Assembly (NCBI RefSeq): GCF_020523965.1
Contig: NZ_JAJAPX010000005.1
Span: forward strand, 186,001-250,000
Length of the DNA: 64,000 nucleotides
Reading direction: 5' to 3'
DNA from: Neotamlana sargassicola
Lineage (GTDB): Bacteria > Bacteroidota > Bacteroidia > Flavobacteriales > Flavobacteriaceae
Positions 1 through 6,944 of this stretch are shown here, one piece after another (the stretch's first letter is position 1; the number at the start of each line of letters is the position of its first letter). A program made the translations under genes and the position numbers. A model generated the notes under the pieces. It worked only from the letters and a program-made list of their open reading frames with translations, was not told where the DNA came from and made no database searches.

Positions 1-193
1 TTGCGAGGAAAAATCCAGAAATGGCAATAAACATAGGTACAGAAAAATTAATCATCTGTCTCCATAAAACAGTAATATTAAAACCTATACTTGTATCATT
101 AAAAGTATATCCTATACCTGATGAGTGTATTGCTACTACTCCAATTATTGCTAATCCTCTTAGCAAGTCATAATAAGTTATTCTATCTTTCAT
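1..193 (-). CDS. Acyltransferase family 3 protein, N-terminal part only
   Basis: The minus strand reads an open frame from an ATG at 191-193 that runs off the left edge of the window, so only the first 64 or so residues are present. The protein starts MKDRITYYDLLRGLAIIGVV and continues with an IHSSG motif and a hydrophobic segment. The early 'D-x-L-R-G-xxx-x-x-V' pattern followed by His in the first membrane helix is typical of the acyltransferase 3 family (integral membrane O-acetyltransferases that decorate sugars or lipids). The acceptor cannot be told from this fragment. It lies in the same orientation as the next four minus-strand units and just after a repeat copy, as if part of the same cassette-like array. 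Confidence 0.75.
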   Translation of the reverse strand, partial: MKDRITYYDLLRGLAIIGVVAIHSSGIGYTFNDTSIGFNITVLWRQMINFSVPMFIAISGFFLA

Positions 194-235
194 AATTTTA
201 TCTACTTTCGATTCGTCTTTTCTAATATTGCCTAA

Positions 236-462
236 CTTTATTGATATAACGTCCGTTTTAATGACTTATATCAGACGATAAGCAAGGTCGCCTTTTTCTA
301 TTAAAAAGCAAATAGGTATATATACTTATTTTTTAGTGATTTATTATTAAAATAAAATAAACCAGGCCAAATAAGAAATCGTGTTTGGTAAAATATGTGA
401 TGTACTAAGGTAGTACGAAGGCTTAGTTTAATTAGTTGGTTTTTTTGTGCTTATTGGTTTTG
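236..462. repeat. Intergenic repeat, copy 1 (long form)
   Basis: This is one of four related intergenic sequences in the first 4 kb. It begins with an imperfect inverted repeat, CGTCCG ... CAGACG, separated by 16 bases. It then has the shared blocks AAGCAAG, AAAAAGCAAATAGG, TATATACTTATTTTTTAG and, only in the long form, GGTAAAATATGTGATGTAC and a GTTTAAT...TTGGTTTTTTTGTG tail. Copy 3 shares the long tail; copies 2 and 4 have only the first half. It lies downstream of the 584-1168 gene and upstream of the acyltransferase. Confidence 0.8.
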
Positions 463-525
463 TGTATGGCTCGTTGTGGAATATCCTAAAGTATTTTCCG
501 CCTTAATTGAGATAGCAAATTGCAA

Positions 526-546
526 TGAATTCTGATTAAGAATTCA
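526..546. repeat. Short perfect hairpin downstream of the secreted hypothetical
   Basis: TGAATTCT and AGAATTCA form an 8-bp perfect stem around a 5-base loop. It lies about 40 bases past the stop codon of the minus-strand gene that ends at 584. There is no strong T-run beside it, so a terminator role is uncertain. Confidence 0.4.
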
Positions 547-583
547 GCCGCAATGAGCTATTGTCGGTACCGACTCCACTTTT

Positions 584-1168
584 TTATTTAATTTTTCTTT
601 CAAATCTTCTTTTTGATCTTTCAAAAGAGGTCTTTTCCCAAGTAGAGTCAAAGTCATTCCAATATACTCTTATCAAATAGCCACCAGAAGTTGTCCAAAT
701 CATTACTTTTAAATCGTCATATTCGAATACGATATTATTGTTGTCATCATTATTTTTAAGAAATTTTTGGTTTTTTTCAATTTCCGTTTCAATCTTTGTT
801 AAAAATTCATGGGCTTGTTCTTTGGGCAAATTTTTGAAGCCATAGCCTTGAAAAATAACTCCTGCGTCATTCCAATAATTTCCATAAAAACCTAAAACCA
901 GCCCTTCTTTATTTTGTGATTCACATTTGTATAACAAGGTTGTTAACTCTCCTGAACTTGCCGCTGCTAAAGGAATTGCTTCAAATTGTAATGATGTTTC
1001 AGATGTTGTTAAAACATTATGAGTTAAAAAGGTCTTTGCTTTGAACAAAGAAATGTCTTTACTAAATTCTTTAGCTTGCAAAAGGTTATAATCACTTTGC
1101 CTGACTTGGGCATTAACATTAAGAATGCATAGTAATGTTATTGTGTAAAAAATAATTTTTTGTTTCAT
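584..1168 (-). CDS. Secreted hypothetical protein (194 aa)
   Basis: I do not recognise the family. The product starts with a clear signal peptide of about 20 residues (MKQKIIFYTITLLCILNVNA, cut before Q), so it is exported to the periplasm or outer surface. The mature part is mixed alpha/beta, with a basic C-terminus containing ERSKRRFERKIK. A TTLLYKCE segment and a run of Asp/Asn (NNDDNNN) near residue 140 are visible. There is no lipobox and no T9SS signal. The gene stands alone between two copies of the intergenic repeat, in the same direction as its neighbours, which suggests it entered as part of an accessory array. No function is assigned. Confidence 0.7.
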   Translation of the reverse strand: MKQKIIFYTITLLCILNVNAQVRQSDYNLLQAKEFSKDISLFKAKTFLTHNVLTTSETSLQFEAIPLAAASSGELTTLLYKCESQNKEGLVLGFYGNYWNDAGVIFQGYGFKNLPKEQAHEFLTKIETEIEKNQKFLKNNDDNNNIVFEYDDLKVMIWTTSGGYLIRVYWNDFDSTWEKTSFERSKRRFERKIK

Positions 1169-1197
1169 AAATGTTTTTGGTTAAATGTGTGGCAACT

Positions 1198-1303
1198 TTT
1201 TTGATATAGCGCATGTTGAATTAAATGATATCAAACTCTAAGCAAGTTGCATTTTTTCTGTTAAAAAGCAAATAGGTTTATATACTTATTTTTTAGTGAT
1301 TTT
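1198..1303. repeat. Intergenic repeat, copy 2 (short form)
   Basis: This is a diverged copy of the repeat seen at 236-462, 2865-3090 and 3810-3920. It shares the TTGATATA start, CTAAGCAAGTTG, GTTAAAAAGCAAATAGG and TATATACTTATTTTTTAGTGATTT, and then diverges. The inverted repeat at its left end is degraded compared with copy 4. It sits between the T9SS protein gene and the secreted hypothetical. Confidence 0.75.
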
Positions 1304-1389
1304 CTAATGGTGCCTTCGCTAAAAATAGTTACGAGGTAAGTAATTAATATTGTATGGTTTGAACACACATTTTTATTTCAATTTGTTTC

Positions 1390-2778
1390 TTATTTAATAA
1401 TTAGTTTTTTAAATGACTTCCCAAATAAAGTGTCGATTTCAACGATGTACATTCCAGAAGGTAGTAAACTTGTATTTATTAAATTATTTTGAGAAGATAA
1501 CATACTTTTACCGTAAATATTAAAAATAGTAGCTTGCTTTAAAATATCATTATTTTCTAAAGTAATATTTACCATATCATCGGCAGGATTTGGGTAAAAA
1601 GATACTTTTTGATTTGTGAATTCTTCTGTTGATAGAGGAATTGCTGTGATGTCATAAACAAGTACTTCTGAAGAATTTTGAACAATCAACTTGGTGCCAT
1701 CTGAAGATATGTTCATTGGCGAGGAATTACTATTTATAACAGTATTAAATTGATTGATAGTATTTCCTGTAACTTGATAAATTGTTGTATTGTCGACAGA
1801 ACTTAATGCTAATATTGAACCATCTGAAGAATAAGATAATCTTAAACCAAACCGATAATATGTTCCATCACCACCAACAGTCTGACCTATTTGTGTCCAA
1901 TTATCATTAATATTCTCAAATACTTTTGCATAACCCAATGTGTAATTACCAGAGTTTGGTACACTTAAGGCTAGTTTATTGCCGTTACCTGAAAGACTAA
2001 CAGTTGTTCCTAGTAAGTCACCTTCAGCTTCACCGTTAATTGCATTTCCAATTTGAATCCAATTATCATTCTGGAAATTATAGACTTTTATCTGACCTTT
2101 AAAATTTTGGTGTTTACTCGCTCCAACAGCCAAAACAAAACCATCATTGGATAAAGAAACTGCTTGTCCAGTATGCGAATCAAGCTCACCAATTATGTCA
2201 TTTCCCATTTGTTCCCAAGTTCCTTGATTATTAGAAAATACTTTAACAAGTCCGTAGTCATCTCCAAATTCACCATTCGCATAATAGTCTAAAGCTCCGA
2301 TTGCAATAATAGAACCATCTTCTGATAAATCTATACCATTCCCTCTACTACTATTACCAAAACCGTCTAGCTCATTACCAGTTGTAAGATCATTCCCTAC
2401 TTGAACCCACAGATCATTTATGTTTTCATAAACTCTTACAATACCAATATTCATTAAATTGGGATCTGGGCTATTGAAATTTCTATTAGATGAACCTACA
2501 GCTAAAATATTACCATCCTTGGACATGCTTAAAGAACTATTATCTACACCCATATCTAAATTAGAAATATCGTTCTCAGAGTTTGTTGTCCATTCCGAAT
2601 TATTATAGATATAGGTTTTAACATTTACGGTGCCATTAATGTCCTCTAATATGGCTATTTTATTTCCATCAGAGGATGTTTCAATATGCTCTGCATTAAT
2701 ATTAATTGGGTCTCCAATTTGGGTTTGGGAGTAGAGAGAAAAGGAAATTAGGAATAAGAAGTAAAATGTTTTTATCAT
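1390..2778 (-). CDS. Secreted beta-propeller protein with T9SS type A sorting domain
   Basis: This is a surface or secreted protein of 462 residues. I place the start at the ATG at 2776-2778, which gives MIKTFYFLFLISFSLYSQ as a clean signal peptide; the upstream alternative is a TTG codon. The body holds six or seven repeats of about 50 residues, each with a pattern like LSxDGxxLAVG followed by GxVKVY and W-x-Q-x-G. This fits an FG-GAP or kelch-like beta-propeller. From about residue 395 a typical type A T9SS sorting domain follows: FYPNPADD, TIFNIYGK, LPSGMYIVEI and a final KKLIIK. The T9SS should therefore carry it across the outer membrane. It lies between two intergenic repeat copies. Confidence 0.85.
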   Translation of the reverse strand: MIKTFYFLFLISFSLYSQTQIGDPININAEHIETSSDGNKIAILEDINGTVNVKTYIYNNSEWTTNSENDISNLDMGVDNSSLSMSKDGNILAVGSSNRNFNSPDPNLMNIGIVRVYENINDLWVQVGNDLTTGNELDGFGNSSRGNGIDLSEDGSIIAIGALDYYANGEFGDDYGLVKVFSNNQGTWEQMGNDIIGELDSHTGQAVSLSNDGFVLAVGASKHQNFKGQIKVYNFQNDNWIQIGNAINGEAEGDLLGTTVSLSGNGNKLALSVPNSGNYTLGYAKVFENINDNWTQIGQTVGGDGTYYRFGLRLSYSSDGSILALSSVDNTTIYQVTGNTINQFNTVINSNSSPMNISSDGTKLIVQNSSEVLVYDITAIPLSTEEFTNQKVSFYPNPADDMVNITLENNDILKQATIFNIYGKSMLSSQNNLINTSLLPSGMYIVEIDTLFGKSFKKLIIK

Positions 2779-2864
2779 AATTGTATTGGCCAAAATTTTC
2801 TTAATAATAGAGGATTTATGTTATTTTCGATGTTTTCTCAAAATGTGTTACAACTTTAATAATT

Positions 2865-3090
2865 TAAAGTCAATTTTATGGCATATATCAAACAATAACC
2901 AAGTTCGCCTTTTTCTCTTTAAAATGCAAATTCGTATATGTGCTTGTTTTTTTAGTAATTTGTTATTAAAATAAAGCAAACCACGCGAAAATAGAATCGT
3001 TTTTGGTAAAATATGTGATGTACGAAGGTAGTAAGAAGACTAAGTTTAATAAACTGGTTTTTTTGTGGTTATCGGTCTAGGCTATGAGTA
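2865..3090. repeat. Intergenic repeat, copy 3 (long form)
   Basis: This is a long-form copy of the intergenic repeat. It shares with copy 1 the blocks CATATATCA, CAAGTTCGCCTTTTTCT, AAAATGCAAAT, TTATTAAAATAAA, TTTGGTAAAATATGTGATGT and AAGTTTAAT...CTGGTTTTTTTGTG. A separate bulged palindrome follows directly (3089-3153). It lies downstream of the ParD/ParE pair and upstream of the T9SS propeller gene. Confidence 0.8.
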
Positions 3091-3153
3091 GTTGCGTGTT
3101 TGTGTGCGAGGATTTAGCGAAGGAAAATTAGAAGCTAGCAAACAAAGCAACTA
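3089..3153. repeat. Bulged two-block palindrome after the toxin gene
   Basis: TAGTTGC-g-TGTTTG at 3089-3102 pairs with CAAACA-aa-GCAACTA at 3139-3153. This gives a 7-bp and a 6-bp stem separated by an asymmetric bulge (1 base against 2), with a 36-base loop. The geometry recalls folded integron attC sites, but the flanks do not match the GTTRRRY/RYYYAAC core sites. It lies about 55 bases past the parE stop codon. Confidence 0.6.
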
Positions 3154-3207
3154 ACATTGGTTAAGCACAAAAAAGCAATTTTTTAGATACTTTGGTGTGG
3201 GAAGTTT

Positions 3208-3510
3208 TTATTTCAGTCGTTTTTTAATATCCATTCTCTGATGTAAAATTCTAACGATTTCTACAATATCATTTTCAACTTTTCTGTAAAAAATCAGATG
3301 AGATTTAATATTCGTAACTCGATAGTTTTTTCGAGTTTGTTCTGCAGATTTTCCTGTAAGATAATTGTCCGCAATAAATTCAATTTCTGCTATTATTAAA
3401 TCGTAATATCTGTCTGCTTGTTCTTTAGACCATTTGTTAAGAGTATAAATCCAAATTTTATCTAAATCCTTAATCGCTTGTTTACTTATGCGATATTTGT
3501 TTTGACTCAT
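3208..3510 (-). CDS. parE: ParE/RelE-superfamily toxin
   Basis: This is a small basic protein of 100 residues with the layout of a ParE/RelE toxin: an N-terminal helix pair (KQAIKDLDKIWIYTLNKWS), a middle YYDLIIAEIE segment, and the C-terminal RVTNIKSHLIFYRK ... IVRILHQRMD block that forms the beta-sheet of the fold. ParE members usually poison DNA gyrase; RelE members cut mRNA. The close match to ParD upstream favours ParE. The start codon overlaps the antitoxin stop by 4 bases, the usual arrangement for translational coupling in toxin-antitoxin operons. Such pairs are common in cassette arrays and genomic islands, which fits this region. Confidence 0.92.
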   Translation of the reverse strand: MSQNKYRISKQAIKDLDKIWIYTLNKWSKEQADRYYDLIIAEIEFIADNYLTGKSAEQTRKNYRVTNIKSHLIFYRKVENDIVEIVRILHQRMDIKKRLK

Positions 3511-3749
3511 AAGTGTTTGCGATGTAATTCTTTCAGATGTTGTTTTGGGTCAAAATTTTCAACAAATTCACTATTTTCTCCAACTTCAAGAGCTTTAATC
3601 AGTTCTCTTTCTTTTTTTTCTTCACGCTCTAATAGGCGTAATGCAGAACGAATTACTTCGCTAACCGAACCATATCTGCCAGAATTTACTTCTTCTCTGA
3701 TAAAATCTTCAAAATGATTTCCAAGTGATATTGATGTGTTTTTTCCCAT
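3507..3749 (-). CDS. parD: ParD-family antitoxin
   Basis: This is an 80-residue antitoxin. I choose the ATG at 3747-3749, giving MGKNTSISLGNHFEDFIREEV, because that is where ParD homology begins; the frame is open about 20 codons further up, but those residues look like untranslated leader. The N-terminus is a ribbon-helix-helix DNA-binding domain (SISLGNHFEDFI, then SEVIRSALRLLEREE). The acidic C-terminal tail from about residue 55 would wrap the toxin. ParD proteins repress their own promoter together with ParE. The stop overlaps parE by 4 bases. Confidence 0.92.
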   Translation of the reverse strand: MGKNTSISLGNHFEDFIREEVNSGRYGSVSEVIRSALRLLEREEKKERELIKALEVGENSEFVENFDPKQHLKELHRKHL

Positions 3750-3809
3750 TTTGACTATAATTTTACTCAAATTTACCAAATCTTGGTAACGTAGCCAAAT
3801 TGCACACAA

Positions 3810-3920
3810 TTTATTGATTTAACGTCTGTTTTAATGATTTATATCAGACGATAAGCAAGTTCGATTTTTTGTGTTAAAATGCAAATAGGTATATATACTT
3901 ATTTTTTAGCGATTTACTAT
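3810..3920. repeat. Intergenic repeat, copy 4 (short form, best inverted repeat)
   Basis: This is the cleanest copy of the repeat. CGTCTG at 3823-3828 and CAGACG at 3845-3850 form a perfect 6-bp inverted repeat, extendable with one mismatch. The shared blocks GATAAGCAAGTTCG, AAAATGCAAATAGG and TATATACTTATTTTTTAG follow. Read on the gene strand, the palindrome is followed by GTTAAAT, which matches the integron core-site pattern GTTRRRY, but no matching left core is present. It lies between the small HTH gene and parD. Confidence 0.8.
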
Positions 3921-4114
3921 TTTTTTCGTTTTATTGGTTTATAATTGCAAGATCTATTTTCCAAATATTCAATTTTATGTTCGGATAGAAGTTGCACAAT
4001 TATTTGCTGTGTTTCTTCTTGATTAAGTCCAAGCTTTTCTCCAAGGTCAATTTCATTTAATCGACCGTTATTTTCAATTAGTGCTTTGTAATACACATCT
4101 TTAATTTTCATCAT
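3917..4114 (-). CDS. Small winged-helix-like protein (65 aa)
   Basis: This is a 65-residue basic protein. The segment MKIKDVYYKALIENNGRLNE, followed by IDLGEKLGLNQEETQQIIVQLLSE and a basic tail (PIKRKK), looks like a compact winged helix-turn-helix: two helices, a recognition helix with LGLNxEE, and a short wing with YLENRSCNY. It probably binds DNA or acts as a small partner protein. Its start overlaps the stop of the upstream methyltransferase by 4 bases, so the two are almost certainly translated together. No specific family name can be given. Confidence 0.65.
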   Translation of the reverse strand: MMKIKDVYYKALIENNGRLNEIDLGEKLGLNQEETQQIIVQLLSEHKIEYLENRSCNYKPIKRKK

Positions 4115-4941
4115 TTAATTTTTTTTTGAACGGCAATCATCATATGTGGGCTAAAAGGTAAAAGATAGCTGTCGTTTTCTGTAATTTTAATAAGTTCTAA
4201 CAATGTTTTTTTCTTTTCACTATTCATCATATTTTTAAAGTAATCTTTGTCTAACCAAGCCATTCCTTCAACGGCATAAGTATTCATGTGGATTAATCCT
4301 TGAGTTGTAAATTCATTTTTTAATTGCTCGGGTTTATGATAATATGCTTCTGCTAAAAGCCAGGGAAAATCGATTGGTTGGTTGTGTATTCCTGTTGTTA
4401 ATTCTTCTTTGCACATTTTAAAAAACGAATTTTTATGAATTAGCCCATTTAAAAGACCAACTAAAGTTGATGCAGTATAATTAATTGCAAATCCTAATAT
4501 TATTCCGTCGTTTTTTAGTACCCGTTTAGCTTCTTTAATGGTTAAATATCTATCTTCTTTATTTTGAAGGTGATAAAGTGGTCCATGAAGTATTATTAAG
4601 TCGGCAAAATTATTTTTAAATTCTAATTTTCGAGATTCCCCTAGTTGAACCGAAAATTTATTTTTTAACCTATTTGCTCTTTTTTCGGCTAATATTATAT
4701 GTTTGCGAACGGGTTCGACTAAATGAACTTGATGTCCTTTTTTTGCAAGCCATTCTGAATATTTTCCTGTGCCTCCTCCAATATCAATTATTTTTAGCGG
4801 TGAGGATTGAATATATTTTTCTATTAGTGATTTAATTCTTTCAAATTCGAATACTCCCATGCCTTTATCCAATCTGGTTTCTTCTGATACTTTGGTATAA
4901 AATAATTCTATATTTCGACTTATTAATTGTTTGTTTTTCAT
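4111..4941 (-). CDS. Class I SAM-dependent methyltransferase
   Basis: This is a 276-residue methyltransferase. Motif I is clear (IDIGGGTGKYSEWLAKKG, about residues 56-73), followed by the acidic residue that binds the SAM ribose (LVEP), a motif II-like GESRKLEF, and the post-motif segment ADLIILHGPLYHL with a later YLTIKEAKRVLK helix. This is the Methyltransf_11/25 fold, acting in the cytoplasm on small molecules. The substrate is unknown. It heads a two-gene unit with the small helix-turn-helix protein and is the rightmost intact unit of the accessory array. Homologues often travel on mobile DNA as modification or resistance genes, but nothing in the sequence fixes a role. Confidence 0.85.
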   Translation of the reverse strand: MKNKQLISRNIELFYTKVSEETRLDKGMGVFEFERIKSLIEKYIQSSPLKIIDIGGGTGKYSEWLAKKGHQVHLVEPVRKHIILAEKRANRLKNKFSVQLGESRKLEFKNNFADLIILHGPLYHLQNKEDRYLTIKEAKRVLKNDGIILGFAINYTASTLVGLLNGLIHKNSFFKMCKEELTTGIHNQPIDFPWLLAEAYYHKPEQLKNEFTTQGLIHMNTYAVEGMAWLDKDYFKNMMNSEKKKTLLELIKITENDSYLLPFSPHMMIAVQKKIK

Positions 4942-5257
4942 TTTTTGTCGTTCTATTTTATTACTTATTGATATGTTGAAAACATGGTAAGTGGATAATG
5001 CAATCGATTTGTAATCAATTGTTTTTAGTGTGAAATTTGTTTAAATAACCGAATATAATTATCTGCGCAACAAAAAAATAGAAGATTTTGATGCGTTAAT
5101 TTCTCATTTAATTGAGATTGTCTTTTTTAGAAAGACACAGATACTATGTTGATAAGTAAATCAGATTACAAATATAGAAATTCCAAAATAATTATTAGAG
5201 AGTTCGAGTTTATAATAAAAACTTAGATGTGCTTATTTTTAAAGCCTGTAAGGTATT
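4942..5257. other. Intergenic stretch beside the oxidoreductase remnant
   Basis: AT-rich DNA upstream of the methyltransferase. No convincing gene, repeat copy or hairpin with a T-run was seen. A short plus-strand frame around 5060-5157 lacks a start codon and has no recognisable homology. The stretch is best read as decayed DNA together with the pseudogene that follows. Confidence 0.5.
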
Positions 5258-5377
5258 TTAAAAAGCTTCATTAATTAAAGCATTATTTGCAGCAGCACCC
5301 GCAATAGTTCCTGTAGATACGGCTCGAAATGGGCTGGCATTATCTTCACAAGCATAAATACCAGCAATGGTAGTTTG
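5258..5377 (-). pseudogene. Remnant of a thioredoxin-reductase-like oxidoreductase (C-terminus)
   Basis: The minus strand encodes 39 residues and a stop: QTTIAGIYACEDNASPFRAV, then a Gly/Ala-rich helix and ALINEAF. This matches the end of the FAD/NAD(P) pyridine-nucleotide oxidoreductase fold, where the T-x-x-x-G-[IVL]-[YF]-A-x-G-D motif closes the FAD site. A stop codon lies directly upstream in frame and there is no start codon, so the rest of the gene has gone. The normal G-D is E-D here, a sign of further decay. It marks the right edge of the accessory region. Confidence 0.75.
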
Positions 5378-5478
5378 TTACATAGTATTTACTTTTATAA
5401 AATTTTGTTCTGTGAGCGCGCAACCTAAACTTTAATGAGCTAATTATTAAAGTAATTAATTTGCATTAATAATTAAGT

Positions 5479-5508
5479 AAAAAAACGAGTAACTTTTACG
5501 TTACTCGT
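5479..5508 (-). terminator. Rho-independent terminator of the DUF3500 gene
   Basis: A perfect 9-bp stem, ACGAGTAAC (5485-5493) and GTTACTCGT (5500-5508), closes a 6-base loop. On the minus strand the stem is followed by seven T. It lies about 50 bases past the stop of the gene that ends at 5559. Confidence 0.85.
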
Positions 5509-5558
5509 TTTACAATTCAAACTAAAACAAATTTTTAAAATTTGTAAATAAAATGAAT

Positions 5559-6869
5559 TTAACCATGGCTGTGAGAGTGTCCATGATTATAACGCTCAGG
5601 TAATAAGCCTTCAACTGTGTAATCAAATTTAATGGTACTCAGGTTATGGTGATTAGACAAGGCATAATGCTCTAGCAATGTTCTAGGACCACCATTATTA
5701 ATTAGTTGTGCAAATATGCCGTAATCTCCTCCATTATCTGTGGTTGGGTTGTTAGGTATTCGGGTTATGGCATGCACGTGGTTATAATCTGCAATAGTAT
5801 TTGCGTTGGCACCAGTAACATCTTCGGTGTTAAATTCTGCCCATAAATAAGGGTTGTAAACACGGTAGTAAAACTGTGAGGTTGTTGATGGTGCTTCGTC
5901 GTAAACAAAAACAAAATAGGTGTCGTCTAAATTTGCAGAGATATCGGTCCACCAATCATCTGCAAAGGTGTCGGTAAGGTTGTAAACATGTTCTTTCATT
6001 AAGGCAATTACATTGGCTTGCGTATCAGTAGACATATCTGAATATTTTAAGCCTGTTGTAAAGCCAGAATAATCGTATGTACCACGGTATGGGTCTGGAT
6101 CGCCAGACATATCTGCAGCGCCAACTCTTAAATCTCTGTCGGTTGTGCTAATTAATGCCGAAGAAAGTTCGGTATCTGTCATGCCGTTGTAAAGTGCAAT
6201 AGCTAAAGCTTTTTCGTTTTCAAAAATGTTGTAATCTGTACCATTGTAGGTTTCTTCGGCAGGCTCGCCACCCATAAAAGCAGGAACCATAGATACGTTA
6301 TCGCCATGTACTAAAAAGTTTATAGCACAATGGTGGCCATCTAATTGAAATCCCCAAGAACCGCTAGTTTCTGGGTCGCCAAACATATCGATAGAGTAGT
6401 AGCCTGGAGACCAAGCGTCCATATTACTGCTATCTTCTAGCCAACCTTCGGCTAATTCTGTAATTTCATATACTTTTTCGTAACCTTCTGTACTTAAAAA
6501 TAACTGTAGTATTTCTTTAAAAGCTGTAAGCTGCGCATCGGTTAAATCGTCGTAAATTATACCATCTCTGTTTGTGCCACTGGTATTTGGTGTATTGTGC
6601 CACAGGTAAAAGCGTTCATTGTCTAGGCAATTATCAGCTTCATTTAAAAGAGTAGAAGATAAGGAAGCTCTAAAATTAACCATTGCTTCTCGCATAGCTT
6701 CAATTTCGGTGTCTGTACTTTGGTCTACTTCACCATCTGTTTCACATGCAGCAGAGGTGTCATCATCATCGTCTGTTGATGTACTGTTGTCGTTATTTCC
6801 GCAAGCTATGAATAAGCCTAGAAATATTATGGATAAAAATGATTTTGTTGTTCTTAGATTTGAAAGCAT
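5559..6869 (-). CDS. DUF3500 family lipoprotein
   Basis: This is a 436-residue exported lipoprotein: the signal peptide ends in a lipobox (GLFIACG, Cys near 22), followed by an acidic linker of Asp/Ser/Thr. The body matches DUF3500: the YSIDMFGDPETSGSWGFQLD segment followed by GHHCAINFLVHG is the hallmark, with several conserved His. The C-terminus ends in NHGHSHSHG, a His-rich tail that may bind metal. DUF3500 proteins have no settled biochemical role; the conserved His suggest a metal site. It is a single gene with its own terminator, and the LytTR regulator lies about 75 bases upstream in the same direction, so regulation by that system is possible but not shown. Confidence 0.85.
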   Translation of the reverse strand: MLSNLRTTKSFLSIIFLGLFIACGNNDNSTSTDDDDDTSAACETDGEVDQSTDTEIEAMREAMVNFRASLSSTLLNEADNCLDNERFYLWHNTPNTSGTNRDGIIYDDLTDAQLTAFKEILQLFLSTEGYEKVYEITELAEGWLEDSSNMDAWSPGYYSIDMFGDPETSGSWGFQLDGHHCAINFLVHGDNVSMVPAFMGGEPAEETYNGTDYNIFENEKALAIALYNGMTDTELSSALISTTDRDLRVGAADMSGDPDPYRGTYDYSGFTTGLKYSDMSTDTQANVIALMKEHVYNLTDTFADDWWTDISANLDDTYFVFVYDEAPSTTSQFYYRVYNPYLWAEFNTEDVTGANANTIADYNHVHAITRIPNNPTTDNGGDYGIFAQLINNGGPRTLLEHYALSNHHNLSTIKFDYTVEGLLPERYNHGHSHSHG

Positions 6870-6944
6870 AAATATTTTTTTATGAAAATAGTAATGCTTA
6901 AAGTGAAATGAAATAATTTGCGATTAACCTTGGTTATTTTGCGG

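Noticed and set aside
2786-2974. Plus-strand 62-residue frame
   Set aside because: It overlaps the start of the T9SS protein and runs through repeat copy 3; its composition is that of AT-rich noncoding DNA and no homology is seen.
236-3920. Integron attC sites
   Set aside because: The repeats form inverted repeats and copy 4 contains one GTTRRRY match, but no copy has a paired RYYYAAC core and no integrase is visible. They are kept as intergenic repeats with only a loose resemblance.
5060-5157. Plus-strand frame reading ...RNKKIEDFDALISHLIE...
   Set aside because: It has no start codon, an upstream stop and no family I can recognise; too little evidence for a second pseudogene.
6619-6885. 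Plus-strand frame opposite the DUF3500 gene, and similar frames opposite other genes
   Set aside because: These are antisense shadows of well-supported genes (also at 10253-10486, 26550-26906 and 63094-63333) with low-complexity composition and no homology.
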